Shown: positions 36,371 to 46,919, numbered from the stretch's first letter. The stretch: DNA of 64,000 bases from Paenibacillus sp. yr247 (GCF_900103825.1 NZ_FNIF01000003.1:124001-188000), one strand, 5' to 3'. Numbers and translations: made by a program. The notes: generated from the sequence alone by a model not told the origin.

Positions 36371-36760
36371 GTGAACCCCATGAAGACGGTTAGTCAGGTT
36401 CGAATAACATCTCCATTATTTTCCGGACTTGCTTATTCACTATGTATGATGACAATTGGAACAATAGTGACTTCATTGTTCTTATTGTTAACAAGCACAC
36501 AAGAGAGCTCCCTGCACACATTAACTACGATTATTCATGCGGCATCTCTGTTTATAGGAGGCTGGGTGTCAGGCAAAAGAGCAGGAACCCGCGGCTGGTA
36601 TCACGGGGGGATCGTTGGTTTTGTTTATTTTATCCTCATCTTTTTGGTTGGATTTCTTGCTTTCGATGCAGGGCTGAATCTTCAATCCCTTCAATTGCTC
36701 GTCATCTTATTCGTATCCGGTGCACTTGGAGGTATACTCGGCGTAAACACGAAAAAATAA
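36371..36760 (+). CDS. yrzE: TIGR04086 family membrane protein (YrzE)
   Basis: A 129-residue protein with four membrane segments, including FSGLAYSLCMMTIGTIVTSL, then SLFIGGWVSGKRAGTRGWYH and GGIVGFVYFILIFLVGF. The GWVSGKRAGxRGWxHGG pattern marks this family, which has no known role. The start is GTG 36371, nine bases after AAAGGA; ATG 36380 is possible. B. subtilis yrzE also lies near yrbG and spoVB. Confidence 0.85.
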   Translation: MNPMKTVSQVRITSPLFSGLAYSLCMMTIGTIVTSLFLLLTSTQESSLHTLTTIIHAASLFIGGWVSGKRAGTRGWYHGGIVGFVYFILIFLVGFLAFDAGLNLQSLQLLVILFVSGALGGILGVNTKK

Positions 36761-36798
36761 GACGTTTCCGTGAAAACATCACTTTCCCCCTAAGATTG

Positions 36799-36807
36799 TG
36801 GTATAAT
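36799..36807 (+). promoter_or_regulatory. Extended -10 promoter of the PAP2 gene
   Basis: TGG followed by TATAAT (36802-36807), an extended -10 with no good -35. It lies 49 bp upstream of the PAP2 start codon. Confidence 0.6.
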
Positions 36808-36855
36808 ATCAGAATTGTTGCCGCAAATTATTTCCATTATTAGGGGGAAAACACC

Positions 36856-37692
36856 ATGAGCCCGTTTCAGTCGATGACGCATGCAACGGTCTATATAGTT
36901 ATCACCATCTTTGTCTTTCTCATTGCCGCCACACGCAAAAGTCCGTTCAGTATCGCAGGAAGTTTTGTTCAAGAAATCTTTAGTTCACGTAAATATCTAA
37001 TTCACTTCGCGGCTCTTATCACAATCCTTTTTTTTAATAAAGTAGAGATGTGGGTTGAAAATAGGATTGATTATAAAGCGGATTTCACCAAATCGATATA
37101 TTTCATTGAAGGTAACTTTGTATCATCTATTCAGCACTTTTTCCACCAAGATACGCTAACCTTTGTTAGCAGTTATTTCTACGTTGTTGTGTTTCCAGCC
37201 GTTATGATTGCCTCCATAGCCCTCTATACGTACCAGAAGAATTTTAAACTATTCTACGCCATTTGTTATGCATTAATGTTCAATTATATGATTGCCATTC
37301 CATTTTATCTGTTTTTCCCAGTCAACGAAGTTTGGTCATTTCATCCCAATGTGAAGCTGTTGATTTTGGATGTCTTTCCAACATTCGAGCAAGACTATCG
37401 TCCACTTTCTGGGCTTGACAATTGTTTCCCAAGTCTACACACATCGATCTCGGTATCGATGGCTGTGATCGCAGTGAAAAGTCGCAATACTTTTTGGAGA
37501 ATATTCGTACCCTGCTCCTCGGCGTTTATTATTTTCACGATCTTTTATCTGGGCATCCACTGGTTATCGGATATGTGTGCCGGTGTTGTGCTCGGTGTCG
37601 TAGCAGCAAGAGTCGGACTACGTATCTCAGAAGGGCGTCTCGTTCTTGGCGAACAAGCTCTGCTTAAACCTTTAAAGAACAATGAACTCTAA
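36856..37692 (+). CDS. PAP2 superfamily phosphatase, IPC-synthase-like
   Basis: A 278-residue membrane protein with about six segments. The phosphatase motifs are NCFPSLHTSISVSM (C2, about residue 192) and FYLGIHWLSDMCAGVVLGV (C3, His at about 236). The C1 Lys/Arg motif is poor, and the N-terminal half (hydrophobic plus an extracytoplasmic loop) resembles Aur1/inositol phosphorylceramide synthase-type proteins. It probably acts on a lipid phosphate at the outer face. ATG 36856 follows AGGGGGAAAACACC. It is a single-gene unit ending at a bidirectional terminator. Confidence 0.85.
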   Translation: MSPFQSMTHATVYIVITIFVFLIAATRKSPFSIAGSFVQEIFSSRKYLIHFAALITILFFNKVEMWVENRIDYKADFTKSIYFIEGNFVSSIQHFFHQDTLTFVSSYFYVVVFPAVMIASIALYTYQKNFKLFYAICYALMFNYMIAIPFYLFFPVNEVWSFHPNVKLLILDVFPTFEQDYRPLSGLDNCFPSLHTSISVSMAVIAVKSRNTFWRIFVPCSSAFIIFTIFYLGIHWLSDMCAGVVLGVVAARVGLRISEGRLVLGEQALLKPLKNNEL

Positions 37693-37715
37693 TCCCCACT
37701 TATAAAAAGCCAAAC

Positions 37716-37751
37716 AAAAAGCGAGAACCTGATTGAAGGATCTCGCTTTTT
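37716..37751. terminator. Bidirectional terminator between PAP2 gene and yajC
   Basis: AAAAAGCGAGA pairs with TCTCGCTTTTT around a 14-base loop, with T-rich flanks in both directions. Confidence 0.93.
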
Positions 37752-37755
37752 GTTT

Positions 37756-38070
37756 TTATTCCTTTGCTGCCGTTTGAGAAACAGCATTGATAGCGGAACG
37801 ATCGAATGTCATTTTCGTTGCATCGTTGACACGAAGCACACAAATGTCGTCCGTGATTTCCATAATCGTTCCGTGAAGCCCACCAATCGTAACGACCTTA
37901 TCCCCTTTTTTCAATCCTCCAAGCATTTGACTACGTGTTTTTTGTCTTTTTTGCTGTGGACGAATAAGTAAGAAATAGAGCACTACAAACATGAGCACTA
38001 GGGGCCCGTATGTATACAAATATCCTACCGCACCTGTATTAGCAGCTGCAGTTTCAGCCAATAGAAACAT
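37756..38070 (-). CDS. yajC: Preprotein translocase subunit YajC
   Basis: A 104-residue protein with one membrane segment (LYTYGPLVLMFVVLYFLLIR) followed by PQQKRQKTRSQMLGGLKKGD and the beta domain VVTIGGLHGTIMEI. It associates with SecDF. ATG 38070 follows AGGAGG. It ends the queA-tgt-yajC cluster, the standard order, although secDF lies 6 kb away here rather than directly behind it. Confidence 0.95.
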   Translation of the reverse strand: MFLLAETAAANTGAVGYLYTYGPLVLMFVVLYFLLIRPQQKRQKTRSQMLGGLKKGDKVVTIGGLHGTIMEITDDICVLRVNDATKMTFDRSAINAVSQTAAKE

Positions 38071-38085
38071 AGGTATCCTCCTCTC

Positions 38086-39237
<1,152 letters not shown>

Positions 39238-39266
39238 CTATTCTAAGCTTCCTCTGTAATCAATCT

Positions 39267-40346
39267 TTAGTAAATCAACATCGCATCTCCAAAGCTGAAA
39301 AAGCGGTACTGTTCGCGAACAGCTTCTTCATAAGCTTGCATCACATTCGTTCGCCCAGCCAATGCGCTAATCAGCATAAGCAAGGTTGATTTCGGTAAGT
39401 GGAAATTCGTTAACAAGGCATCCACCACACCGAAAGTGTAACCAGGATAAATAAAAATACTAGTCCAACCCTGTGAGGGCAATATGTCAACTTGTTCGCC
39501 AGCTCCAGCAACGGCATGCTCAAGGCTCAACCCAGCGGCTGTTTCCAATGTGCGCGCAGACGTCGTGCCAACCGCGATAACACGCTTGCCATTCGACTTT
39601 GTTTCATTAATTAAAGCTGCCGTTTCAGGTGATAGCACATAATACTCCGCATGCATTTGATGTTCTTCAACCGTATCCACGGACACAGGACGGAATGTCC
39701 CTAATCCGACGTGCAGGGTGACAAACGCAATTCGAACACCCTTGGCTTGTAGTTTATCCAAATAAGCTTCTGTAAAGTGCAGCCCTGCCGTTGGTGCAGC
39801 AGATGACCCTTCATGCTTCGCATACACGGTTTGATAGCGTTCCCGCTCCGAGAGCTGCTCCTTGATGTAAGGAGGAAGCGGCATTTCACCTAACCGGTCT
39901 AGAATTTCATTGAAAATGCCGGTATAGCTAAATTGAAGCACACGAGCCCCCATATCTCCAACTTCCACAACTTCCGCTGTTAACAAAGGTTGTTCTGCGT
40001 CAGCGGCGTTAAATCCAAATATGGCCACAGCCCCTAGCTGCATTCTTTTTCCAGGCTTCACCAAAGCTTCCCAGCGATCCTCTCCTAGAGGCTTCAGGAG
40101 CAAAATCTCTACTTTTGCGCCGGTGTCTTTTTTCACGCCAAAAAGCCGTGCTGGAATGACCCGTGTGTCATTCATCACGAGCAAATCCCCGGCTTCCACA
40201 TAATCAATCAGTTGTTCAAATGTCCGGTGGCCAATTTCACCTGTTTGTTTATTGAGCGTAAGCAGCCTAGACGCCGTTCGATTAAGCAACGGCGTCTGAG
40301 CAATCAATGATTCAGGTAGTTCAAAGTCGAAAGCTTGTACATCCAT
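39267..40346 (-). CDS. queA: S-adenosylmethionine:tRNA ribosyltransferase-isomerase
   Basis: A 359-residue QueA that makes epoxyqueuosine from preQ1-tRNA using the ribosyl part of SAM. Motifs: [20 protein letters not shown] at the N-terminus, [33 protein letters not shown] and [12 protein letters not shown]. It is slightly longer than the usual 342. ATG 40346 lies 10 bp behind the SpoIID-like gene. With tgt it forms the queuosine pair. Confidence 0.96.
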   Translation of the reverse strand: MDVQAFDFELPESLIAQTPLLNRTASRLLTLNKQTGEIGHRTFEQLIDYVEAGDLLVMNDTRVIPARLFGVKKDTGAKVEILLLKPLGEDRWEALVKPGKRMQLGAVAIFGFNAADAEQPLLTAEVVEVGDMGARVLQFSYTGIFNEILDRLGEMPLPPYIKEQLSERERYQTVYAKHEGSSAAPTAGLHFTEAYLDKLQAKGVRIAFVTLHVGLGTFRPVSVDTVEEHQMHAEYYVLSPETAALINETKSNGKRVIAVGTTSARTLETAAGLSLEHAVAGAGEQVDILPSQGWTSIFIYPGYTFGVVDALLTNFHLPKSTLLMLISALAGRTNVMQAYEEAVREQYRFFSFGDAMLIY

Positions 40347-40356
40347 GATAGTATAT

Positions 40357-42555
40357 TCATTCCTTAGTTATGTTGACTCCAGCATAGTATGTCTGAAGTA
40401 TCTTCTTATAATCGTACCCTAATTCGGCGTACCCTCTTGCTCCCCATTGAGACATGCCAAGTCCGTGCCCGTAGCCTGTGCCGCGAAAAACGAACTGTTT
40501 GCCTTGACCTGCTGTTTGACCACTAGGAGGAGGCACGTGGGTTACAGGCGTATCCGCTGGTTTAGACAATCCCGCAGTGCCTAGTGCCATTATATCAGCT
40601 TTCTTCAAAGCTGTTGGGACCGATTGTCCACCGGATAGCACATAGACCGGATCAGAGCCAGCACTACTTGTCTCGGTAGCTGCTGCACCAACAATCGCTA
40701 GGCTAACAGTAATTGAATTATTACCAGTATAACTTCCTGCTTCTTCAATTTCAAACCGGGTGCTGGGTAATCCGCCAAGTGCCGAGCGTAAGGCATCGGG
40801 ATATTGTACCTTCACCACCATTCCGTTCGCCTTGAGTTCCGTTACTCTACCAGATGGTCCGCGTTTCGATATTTCAAGCGATTGCAAATCTCCGCTCACG
40901 GCTACTCCTGCTGCTGTTAATTTACTCTTGATATCACTAGCTGTGTATGGTCCTCTTATCCAGGAATAGGCATTGGATTCTTTTTCTTCGCCTAATACGA
41001 GCACTTTTTCTTTCACAGAAAGCTGAGCAATCGAAGGATTAACTATATTATCCACATAGGGTGCCCTGCGCACATTAACGCCTTGTTCCGTGGCCTCATA
41101 GTAGGAAGCACCTTCCTTCTCCTTCTGTCCACTGTCTTTCAGGTACATATGATGTACGTAACCCGCACGTCCATCCGCTAACTGAATGCGATACCAGGTG
41201 GCTTTCCCTTTTTCGGCACCTTCATCCGGACTTGGCACACTGCGCAAATAGGCTACTGGATTCCCCCAAACCTCCGATGGATCAGCTGTCATTCCTCCTG
41301 AATTGGATGAAAACACAGGCGAAATTAGACCGTTATTATCGGATAACACTTCGTCTTTCGTCGCATCAACAGCTTGTGTGCCTGCAGCAAATTCCTTTTG
41401 CATGCCGAAGTAAGCCTGATCCAAGGTGGTATCAGTTACTTGGGCGATCTCATATTTATTTCCTTGTTTGATTGCAAAAGTACGAGCAGCGACAGCCTGT
41501 GCCTTCAAAGCCTCAATCGGCCAAACCGAACTAAGCTCCGAGCCTAACACAGCGTATAGATATTGCTCCATCGCTACTTCATTCACCAAGGCTAACTTAT
41601 CATGATATGTACTAATCTCCATGTCTCCGCGGTAACGACGGTCAGCCCGCTCTTGGATCGCAATACCCTCACCCTTGGAATGGACCAGCGTTCTTTGCTC
41701 ACCTGCAGCCGCTGCGTAATGAGGTACAGAAACGGTACCGTTCGAGGACGACGTTACATCCGATCTACGGACCAAATAGGATGACTTTGTATTCACCGCT
41801 TGCAAAGAAATGCTGGGTGCCACTCTTAACGCTGTCTGTTTTACAGCTTCTAATTGCCCTGCTGTAGCTTCACTGCCTACCCATACGCTATAAACCAGTT
41901 GGCCTGTCAGATCTTCTTGGAGTGCAAGATCCGCTTGGAGTCCAGATTGTGTATACACATCTAATTGCTGCAAAGCAGCTGCCTCTGTAGCATAAGTGCC
42001 CGCACTCCAATGCAGCGGACCTGTTAATACGGGGGGAGCCGATTTCGTTAACGACGCAACCGTTGTATCTTTTAGCGCCTGCGCTCCAGCGCCCTCCGCT
42101 GCCTCTTTTGAAGGGAAGCTGCCGTAAAAGACTTGATAAACCGTTCTGCCTTGCTTCACTCTACTTAACACATAGCCGTCTCCTGGCAATGTTGCAAGCT
42201 TAGCATGTAACGCTTTGGCCGCTGCAAAGTCCGTCGTTTCCAACAAAATCACACTGTATTGGTCAAGAGACAAGCGAATGGAAGACTCTGGAATCGACAG
42301 CCACGGTTTAACGAGCGTACCCGCTGAGCTGCGCACACCTATATCCATCCCATCTGATGCGGAAAGTGTAACTGCCGGTTCTACCAGTTTATATTTCGAT
42401 GAATCTATAAAAAGAGCAACACGAATCTGATCCAGATGCTTAATCCCCTCTGCATAAGCATGGGGCTCCATCACAGGGAAGGTTCCAAAGGTTAAAACAG
42501 CCGTCGTGATAAAAGCCATTGTGTTGGGGGTAAGCAGCTTTTTTGTCCATTTCAT
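40357..42555 (-). CDS. SpoIID/LytB domain protein with SPOR repeats and SH3-like domain
   Basis: A 732-residue exported protein. It has a signal peptide (residues 1-37, ending near PHAYAEG). A first part includes two SPOR-like repeats at about 115-165 and 185-250 ([39 protein letters not shown]). The SpoIID domain starts near 310 with [20 protein letters not shown] and [15 protein letters not shown]. An SH3-like insert ([14 protein letters not shown]) follows, and the C-terminal part is [20 protein letters not shown]. SpoIID cleaves glycan strands denuded of peptides; the SPOR repeats would bring this protein to such strands. It lies between ruvB and queA. It is longer than plain SpoIID, so I give no symbol. 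Confidence 0.88.
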   Translation of the reverse strand: MKWTKKLLTPNTMAFITTAVLTFGTFPVMEPHAYAEGIKHLDQIRVALFIDSSKYKLVEPAVTLSASDGMDIGVRSSAGTLVKPWLSIPESSIRLSLDQYSVILLETTDFAAAKALHAKLATLPGDGYVLSRVKQGRTVYQVFYGSFPSKEAAEGAGAQALKDTTVASLTKSAPPVLTGPLHWSAGTYATEAAALQQLDVYTQSGLQADLALQEDLTGQLVYSVWVGSEATAGQLEAVKQTALRVAPSISLQAVNTKSSYLVRRSDVTSSSNGTVSVPHYAAAAGEQRTLVHSKGEGIAIQERADRRYRGDMEISTYHDKLALVNEVAMEQYLYAVLGSELSSVWPIEALKAQAVAARTFAIKQGNKYEIAQVTDTTLDQAYFGMQKEFAAGTQAVDATKDEVLSDNNGLISPVFSSNSGGMTADPSEVWGNPVAYLRSVPSPDEGAEKGKATWYRIQLADGRAGYVHHMYLKDSGQKEKEGASYYEATEQGVNVRRAPYVDNIVNPSIAQLSVKEKVLVLGEEKESNAYSWIRGPYTASDIKSKLTAAGVAVSGDLQSLEISKRGPSGRVTELKANGMVVKVQYPDALRSALGGLPSTRFEIEEAGSYTGNNSITVSLAIVGAAATETSSAGSDPVYVLSGGQSVPTALKKADIMALGTAGLSKPADTPVTHVPPPSGQTAGQGKQFVFRGTGYGHGLGMSQWGARGYAELGYDYKKILQTYYAGVNITKE

Positions 42556-42708
42556 CCGACAATATTTCCTTTCTTTCGCAGTATTCTACTAAGTTAGACT
42601 CTACGAACAGGAAGAAGTTTTGTTTGATAGAGTTTATTTAAGCAAAAAAAGAGACGAACATTGATTCCAATGTTGCATAAAGTAAAACGAGCGATTCTGC
42701 GAAACTCA

Positions 42709-42748
42709 AAAAAAGATCTTTTGCCCGCTTTCAGCAGAGCAAAAGATC
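42709..42748 (-). terminator. Terminator after ruvB
   Basis: GATCTTTTGC pairs with GCAAAAGATC around a 14-base loop, then seven T on the minus strand. Confidence 0.92.
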
Positions 42749-42754
42749 AACTAA

Positions 42755-43762
42755 TTACCGGTGTTCTGGTACTGGTAAGCCCAAATGATGATAGGCCTGA
42801 GGTGTTACGGTCCTGCCTCTCGGAGTTCTCTGCAAAAATCCAATTTGCAGCAAATAAGGCTCGTACACGTCTTCAATCGTCTGACTCTCTTCGCCGATTG
42901 TCGCAGCAATCGTCTCGAGCCCGACAGGGCCGCCTTGGAAGCTCTGTATAATCGCTCGCAGCATCTTATGATCGATCTCATCCAAACCAAGGTCATCGAC
43001 CTGAATGAGCTTCAGCGCCTCTCTGGAGATGTCTAGTGTGATGATGCCATCGCCCTTCACCTGTGCGAAGTCACGCACCCGCTTCAGCAAGCGGTTCGCG
43101 ATTCGCGGTGTTCCGCGTGAGCGCATGCCGATCTCGCGCGCGGCTTCACCGACGATGCCGACCTGCAGGATGTCGGCAGTTCGGCTGACGATGAAGGTGA
43201 GCTCCTCCACCGTATAAAACTCAAGCCGACTGACGACCCCGAAACGGTCGCGCAGCGGCGCAGACAGCAATCCGACGCGCGTCGTCGCGCCGATTAAGGT
43301 AAACGCCGGCAAGTCCAGACGCACCGAGCGTGCGCTCGGCCCCTTGCCGATGATAATGTCAAGGGCATAGTCCTCCATCGCCGGGTACAGCACCTCTTCC
43401 ACCGTACGGTGGAGGCGGTGGATTTCGTCGATGAAAAGCACGTCGCCCTCCTGCAAATTTGTCAGGATGGCAGCTAGATCGCCCGGCCGCTCGATAGCAG
43501 GGCCGGAGGTCGTTCTGATACTCACGCCAAGCTCGTTGGCGATAATGTTGGACAGCGTTGTTTTGCCTAGCCCAGGCGGACCATACAGCAGCACATGATC
43601 AAGTGCTTCCTTACGCATCTTGGCGGCTTCAATATAGATCTTAAGGTTCTCCTTCGCCTGCTTCTGGCCGATATATTCGGCCAAATAACGGGGACGCAGG
43701 CTGTACTCAATCGCGTTGTCCTCCATCATCAAATTAGCCGATATAATCCGGTCATTGTCCAT
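42755..43762 (-). CDS. ruvB: Holliday junction branch migration helicase RuvB
   Basis: A 335-residue AAA+ motor. Walker A is [15 protein letters not shown] (near residue 60), Walker [14 protein letters not shown], sensor 1 [13 protein letters not shown], and the arginine finger is in APLRDRFG. The C-terminal winged helix includes [16 protein letters not shown] 43762 is six bases after AGGAGG. The part from about 43040 to 43480 is clearly richer in G and C than the rest of the gene. Two tandem 5' hairpin-SD elements separate it from ruvA. Confidence 0.97.
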   Translation of the reverse strand: MDNDRIISANLMMEDNAIEYSLRPRYLAEYIGQKQAKENLKIYIEAAKMRKEALDHVLLYGPPGLGKTTLSNIIANELGVSIRTTSGPAIERPGDLAAILTNLQEGDVLFIDEIHRLHRTVEEVLYPAMEDYALDIIIGKGPSARSVRLDLPAFTLIGATTRVGLLSAPLRDRFGVVSRLEFYTVEELTFIVSRTADILQVGIVGEAAREIGMRSRGTPRIANRLLKRVRDFAQVKGDGIITLDISREALKLIQVDDLGLDEIDHKMLRAIIQSFQGGPVGLETIAATIGEESQTIEDVYEPYLLQIGFLQRTPRGRTVTPQAYHHLGLPVPEHR

Positions 43763-43768
43763 GGTGAT

Positions 43769-43852
43769 CCTCCTAAGAGTTTTGCTTTAGCAAAACTGAC
43801 TTCGTAAGCATATACTGAGTTTTGCTTTAGCAAAACTCACTTTGTAAGCATG
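43769..43852 (-). promoter_or_regulatory. 5' hairpin-SD element, two tandem copies before ruvB
   Basis: Distal: GCTTACAAAGTGAG, hairpin GTTTTGC-TAAA-GCAAAAC, CTCAGTAT. Proximal: GCTTACGAAGTCAG, the same hairpin, CTCTTAGGAGG (SD 43769-43774). The copies are 40 bp apart. The repeat lies between ruvA and ruvB, which in many bacteria are almost adjacent. Confidence 0.78.
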
Positions 43853-43875
43853 AGCTAAGTCATGCCCAATTTCTT

Positions 43876-44508
43876 CTACTGCATCGTATACAAAGCTTGC
43901 AGTGCAAGCTTCATCAACACATCGACAGAATCAGCCGCATTCGCTTTTGGCTTCACTTGCAGCCAAGCACGATCAGCTTCCGCTTCAGTGTATCCGAGCG
44001 CCATCAGGGCTTCCTTCGCTTCACTCCAGGCATGGCCGCCTTCACTAAGCTGCGCCGATCCAACCACACTTAAAGCTACCGCAGCTTCCGGACTTGAGAA
44101 GCTCACAGAGCCTAATTTATCCTTGAGGTCTAAAATAATCCGCTGAGCGGTCTTTTTGCCAATGCCAGGAAGCTTCGTTAAAAAAGCCAGATTCTCCTGG
44201 CTAATCGCCAAAATCACAGCCTCCGGTCTTCCACCGGCAGCAAGAATGCCGAGCGCGACCTTCGGCCCAATACCTGTTACATCAAGCAATAAGCGAAACA
44301 AAGACTGCTCATCACGTGAGAGAAAGCCGAATAGCAAGTGAGCGTCTTCACGCACGTGATAATGAATAAACATCGTCACATCCTCATCTTCCTTATGCGA
44401 AATCGCATAGGGATTCGGACAAAACACACGGTAGCCTACGCCATTTACATCCAGCACTGCATAGTCGCTCTCGCGCAGCGCAACTTTTCCTCTTAAGAAA
44501 TCTATCAT
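43876..44508 (-). CDS. ruvA: Holliday junction DNA-binding protein RuvA
   Basis: A 210-residue RuvA: OB fold (MIDFLRGKVALRESDYAVLD), two helix-hairpin-helix motifs (LLDVTGIGPKVALGILA and LTKLPGIGKKTAQRIIL), and a C-terminal domain that contacts RuvB (EAKEALMALGYTEAEADRA). ATG 44508 overlaps the ruvC stop by four bases. It forms a unit with ruvC and ruvB. Confidence 0.97.
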   Translation of the reverse strand: MIDFLRGKVALRESDYAVLDVNGVGYRVFCPNPYAISHKEDEDVTMFIHYHVREDAHLLFGFLSRDEQSLFRLLLDVTGIGPKVALGILAAGGRPEAVILAISQENLAFLTKLPGIGKKTAQRIILDLKDKLGSVSFSSPEAAVALSVVGSAQLSEGGHAWSEAKEALMALGYTEAEADRAWLQVKPKANAADSVDVLMKLALQALYTMQ

Positions 44509-45008
44509 CGTTTCCCGACCTCATTTATCCTAGATTGCAAAGCAGAAGAATGCGCATGACAAATAGCAATCGCAAGCGCATCCGCCACATCATCAGGTTT
44601 AGGTATTTGCGAAAGTTTAAGTAAAATTTTGACCATTTCCTGGACTTGATGTTTCTCGGCATTCCCATAGCCAACAACCGCTTGTTTCACTTGAAGGGGG
44701 GTATATTCAGCAATCGGCAGACCCGCTTGAACACCCGCAAGAATCATGACACCACGAGCTTGCCCTACGGTGAATGCCGTCGTGACATTCCGATTAAAAA
44801 ACAATTTCTCTATCGACATCGCGTCCGGTTTATACTTCTCTATCAATTGCGTCGTAGCATCATAGACATCTTTCAGCCTGATCCCAGGATCCGTATGTGC
44901 TTCGGTCTGTATCGAACCATATTGCACAGGAATGAGCTTACTGCCAATTTTATCAATAAAGCCAAAACCTACAATCGCGATCCCTGGATCAATTCCCAGA
45001 ATACGCAC
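44505..45008 (-). CDS. ruvC: Crossover junction endodeoxyribonuclease RuvC
   Basis: A 167-residue resolvase. The acidic active site is visible: Asp7 in LGIDPGIAIVGFG, Glu in MSIEKLFFNRN, and the two Asp residues in PDDVADALAIAICH. The start is GTG 45008, seven bases after GGGAGAG. B. subtilis lacks ruvC and uses RecU, so this gene is one of the differences from that species. It comes first in ruvC-ruvA-ruvB. Confidence 0.96.
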   Translation of the reverse strand: MRILGIDPGIAIVGFGFIDKIGSKLIPVQYGSIQTEAHTDPGIRLKDVYDATTQLIEKYKPDAMSIEKLFFNRNVTTAFTVGQARGVMILAGVQAGLPIAEYTPLQVKQAVVGYGNAEKHQVQEMVKILLKLSQIPKPDDVADALAIAICHAHSSALQSRINEVGKR

Positions 45009-45071
45009 AGCATTTCTCTCCCATCCATAAAAAAAGCGAACATATGTAGTCATTTCCATTATAGCAGATAA

Positions 45072-45113
45072 CAAAAAAAAGAGATAGACTCGGGAATCTC
45101 CCTAATCTACCTC
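45072..45113 (-). terminator. Terminator between bofC and ruvC
   Basis: AGGTAGATTAGGGAGATTCC folds with CCCGAGTCTATCT (some mismatches), followed by eight T on the minus strand. Confidence 0.8.
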
Positions 45114-45129
45114 ATCATTTTCTAACCAT

Positions 45130-45804
45130 TTAAGGTCTTGTCATTGCACGCTCAGTCTCTTCTACGGCATAATCGCTGAATGTCGATAATACGCTATTAT
45201 ACTCCTCCAAATCGGAAATACGAATCCCTTTGCGAAGCTGCTGCACCGTATCGCGCGGTAAACTGCTTTCTAAATGCTTGATATTTAATTGAAAAAATGT
45301 CCGAATCACGTTATCTTTCGCGGGAGTTCCGTTAAACAGGGAGAGATTGCTGCTGCCATCAATACCAAATACCGCCTTCTCCTTACAGGCCGGTGATAAA
45401 TCATCGATGCTTTCGGTAAAAGTGACCTCTCCATTCGCACTTAAGCTCAATAACCAATTCGGATGCTTCATTTGCATATTTAGTAATTGCTCAGGAGTTT
45501 GCAGACCCAGCTGACTGCGTTCCTCCCCACAAACATAGGACTTAAGCAAATAGCTTTCTTTGCTATCCGTTAAACGCTTTAACGTCGTAATCGCTTCTTT
45601 ATAACGTTCATCGTCTTCCGGTGTTAGAGCAGCCAAGGTTGATCGAACCGCTCCTATCGGGCTATCACCAGCATGTGTAAAGCTGCCTGTTGCATATAAA
45701 ACCCAGCTGGCCATACCTACAAGAAAGAACATCCCTAAAGTCAACCAACTGCGTTTCCAACGCAGCCTTCTTTTCCAATGCTTCAAAAATTGTTGTACAT
45801 CCAC
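45130..45804 (-). CDS. bofC: BofC-like sporulation protein
   Basis: A 224-residue protein with one N-terminal membrane segment (SWLTLGMFFLVGMASWVLYA) and an external part. The C-terminal half resembles the BofC C-terminal domain: SYVCGEERSQLGLQTPEQLL, then LSPACKEKAVFGID. In B. subtilis BofC is secreted into the space between forespore membranes and restrains SpoIVB signalling to the pro-sigma-K protease. The position next to the ruv genes is the same. GTG 45804 is six bases after AAGGGGA. Both SpoIVFA and SpoIVFB, at the end of that pathway, are also in this window. Confidence 0.82.
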   Translation of the reverse strand: MDVQQFLKHWKRRLRWKRSWLTLGMFFLVGMASWVLYATGSFTHAGDSPIGAVRSTLAALTPEDDERYKEAITTLKRLTDSKESYLLKSYVCGEERSQLGLQTPEQLLNMQMKHPNWLLSLSANGEVTFTESIDDLSPACKEKAVFGIDGSSNLSLFNGTPAKDNVIRTFFQLNIKHLESSLPRDTVQQLRKGIRISDLEEYNSVLSTFSDYAVEETERAMTRP

Positions 45805-45905
45805 CGATATCCCCTTCTATTCTCTTTTTCCGTATTGTTTCCATTTGCATGAGACACTATACATCATTTACCATAGAGAGAGAAGTCTGAGACCAATCAA
45901 GACGG

Positions 45906-46136
45906 ATGGTGAAGCCCAATATGAAAGGTAGAAAACGGATCAAACGTACAACACTCTTAATTATAGGAGTTGTCCTGTTATGGGGGGCTGTCGCCATTTG
46001 GAACGAAGTACAGAGAATTGAAACTGGTGTAACCTCACCACGTTCAACTTCAGCCTCCAAACCATCTCCTACTCAGAAAAGTAACCAAACCTCCATAAAT
46101 TCGGTAACAAATGGGTATAAAATGAGCGCTAAGTAG
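45906..46136 (+). CDS. Small single-span membrane protein
   Basis: A 76-residue protein: a basic start (MVKPNMKGRKRIKR), one membrane segment (TTLLIIGVVLLWGAVAIW), then a Ser/Thr/Pro-rich polar tail. The ribosome site is weak (AGACGG), and the start could also be ATG 45921 (MKGRKR). It is a lone gene between bofC and sigW, divergent from bofC. No family is recognised. Confidence 0.5.
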   Translation: MVKPNMKGRKRIKRTTLLIIGVVLLWGAVAIWNEVQRIETGVTSPRSTSASKPSPTQKSNQTSINSVTNGYKMSAK

Positions 46137-46145
46137 TTTTAGAAT

Positions 46146-46173
46146 TTGACTGTTGCCACAGAAATGATATAGT
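46146..46173 (+). promoter_or_regulatory. Sigma-A-like promoter of sigW
   Basis: TTGACT (46146-46151), a 16-base spacer, TATAGT (46168-46173). I found no good TGAAAC-N16-CGT autoregulatory ECF promoter in the 150 bp before sigW. Confidence 0.7.
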
Positions 46174-46236
46174 CAGAAGTAGATGAATTATTCTCATACT
46201 TATTCAGGGAAAACGATATATATTTGAAAAGGCAAA

Positions 46237-46279
46237 TTGCTTACGATGAAAGTTTTTCTAGCGAAAAACTCTGAGGAGG
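46237..46279 (+). promoter_or_regulatory. 5' hairpin-SD element before sigW, plus strand
   Basis: GCTTACGATGAA, then a hairpin with arms AGTTTTTC/GAAAAACT around TAGC, then CTGAGGAGG (SD 46274-46279), eight bases before the sigW ATG. It is the only copy on the plus strand, and sigW is the only plus-strand gene that carries one. Confidence 0.78.
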
Positions 46280-46287
46280 GAAACATC

Positions 46288-46899
46288 ATGAATGTGGCAG
46301 AACTTCAATTAATTCAATTATCCAGACGGGGCGACCGTAACGCTTTTGTGGAGCTAGTCGAGTTATACCGTAATAAAATACAGAAACTTGCTTTTCGTAT
46401 GCTGCATAACAGGCCTGATTCGGAAGATATTGTCCAAGAAACGTTTATCCGCGTTTACTTGAACTTAAACCACTATGATGAGAGCCAGAACTTCTCAACT
46501 TGGATTTATCGGATTGGTAAAAATGTCGCTATTGACTTACTGCGCAAAAAAAGACCTGTTCAATCTTTAGATGCCGAGTTGAACGATCATGACGATGACT
46601 ATAGCTATTACAGTAAGCTCGCAAGTCAAGATCAGTCACCTGAGCACGCTGTACTCCAAACAGAAGTTCAGGATCATATGCATACATCTATTAATAAATT
46701 AGCAGACAAATATAGAAGTGTGATTACACTTTACTATCTCGAAGAGCTCTCTCTTCAAGAAATTAGCACTAAACTGAACCTGCCTATCACAACTGTCAAA
46801 ACCCGCTTACACCGCGGACGTGAGCTGCTTCGCAAAAAATGGGGCATGAATTTCGTCGTTGGCTTAATGGTCTTTTTCACAATTGGTATGATTGCATAA
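46288..46899 (+). CDS. sigW: ECF sigma factor, SigW-like, with hydrophobic C-terminal tail
   Basis: A 203-residue ECF factor. Region 2 is at about 20-90 (LAFRMLHNRPDSEDIVQETF, with NFSTWIYRIGKNVAIDLLRK). Region 4 is at about 130-185 (LADKYRSVITLYYLEELSLQEIS, LPITTVKTRLHRGRELLRKK). It is closest in type to SigW, the cell-envelope stress factor. After region 4 it ends in a hydrophobic stretch, NFVVGLMVFFTIGMIA, long enough for one membrane pass. No anti-sigma gene follows: a terminator begins 21 bp after the stop. ATG 46288 follows AGGAGG. Control may therefore differ from the RsiW scheme. Confidence 0.9.
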   Translation: MNVAELQLIQLSRRGDRNAFVELVELYRNKIQKLAFRMLHNRPDSEDIVQETFIRVYLNLNHYDESQNFSTWIYRIGKNVAIDLLRKKRPVQSLDAELNDHDDDYSYYSKLASQDQSPEHAVLQTEVQDHMHTSINKLADKYRSVITLYYLEELSLQEISTKLNLPITTVKTRLHRGRELLRKKWGMNFVVGLMVFFTIGMIA

Positions 46900-46919
46900 T
46901 TCAAAACATAAACAAGTTA

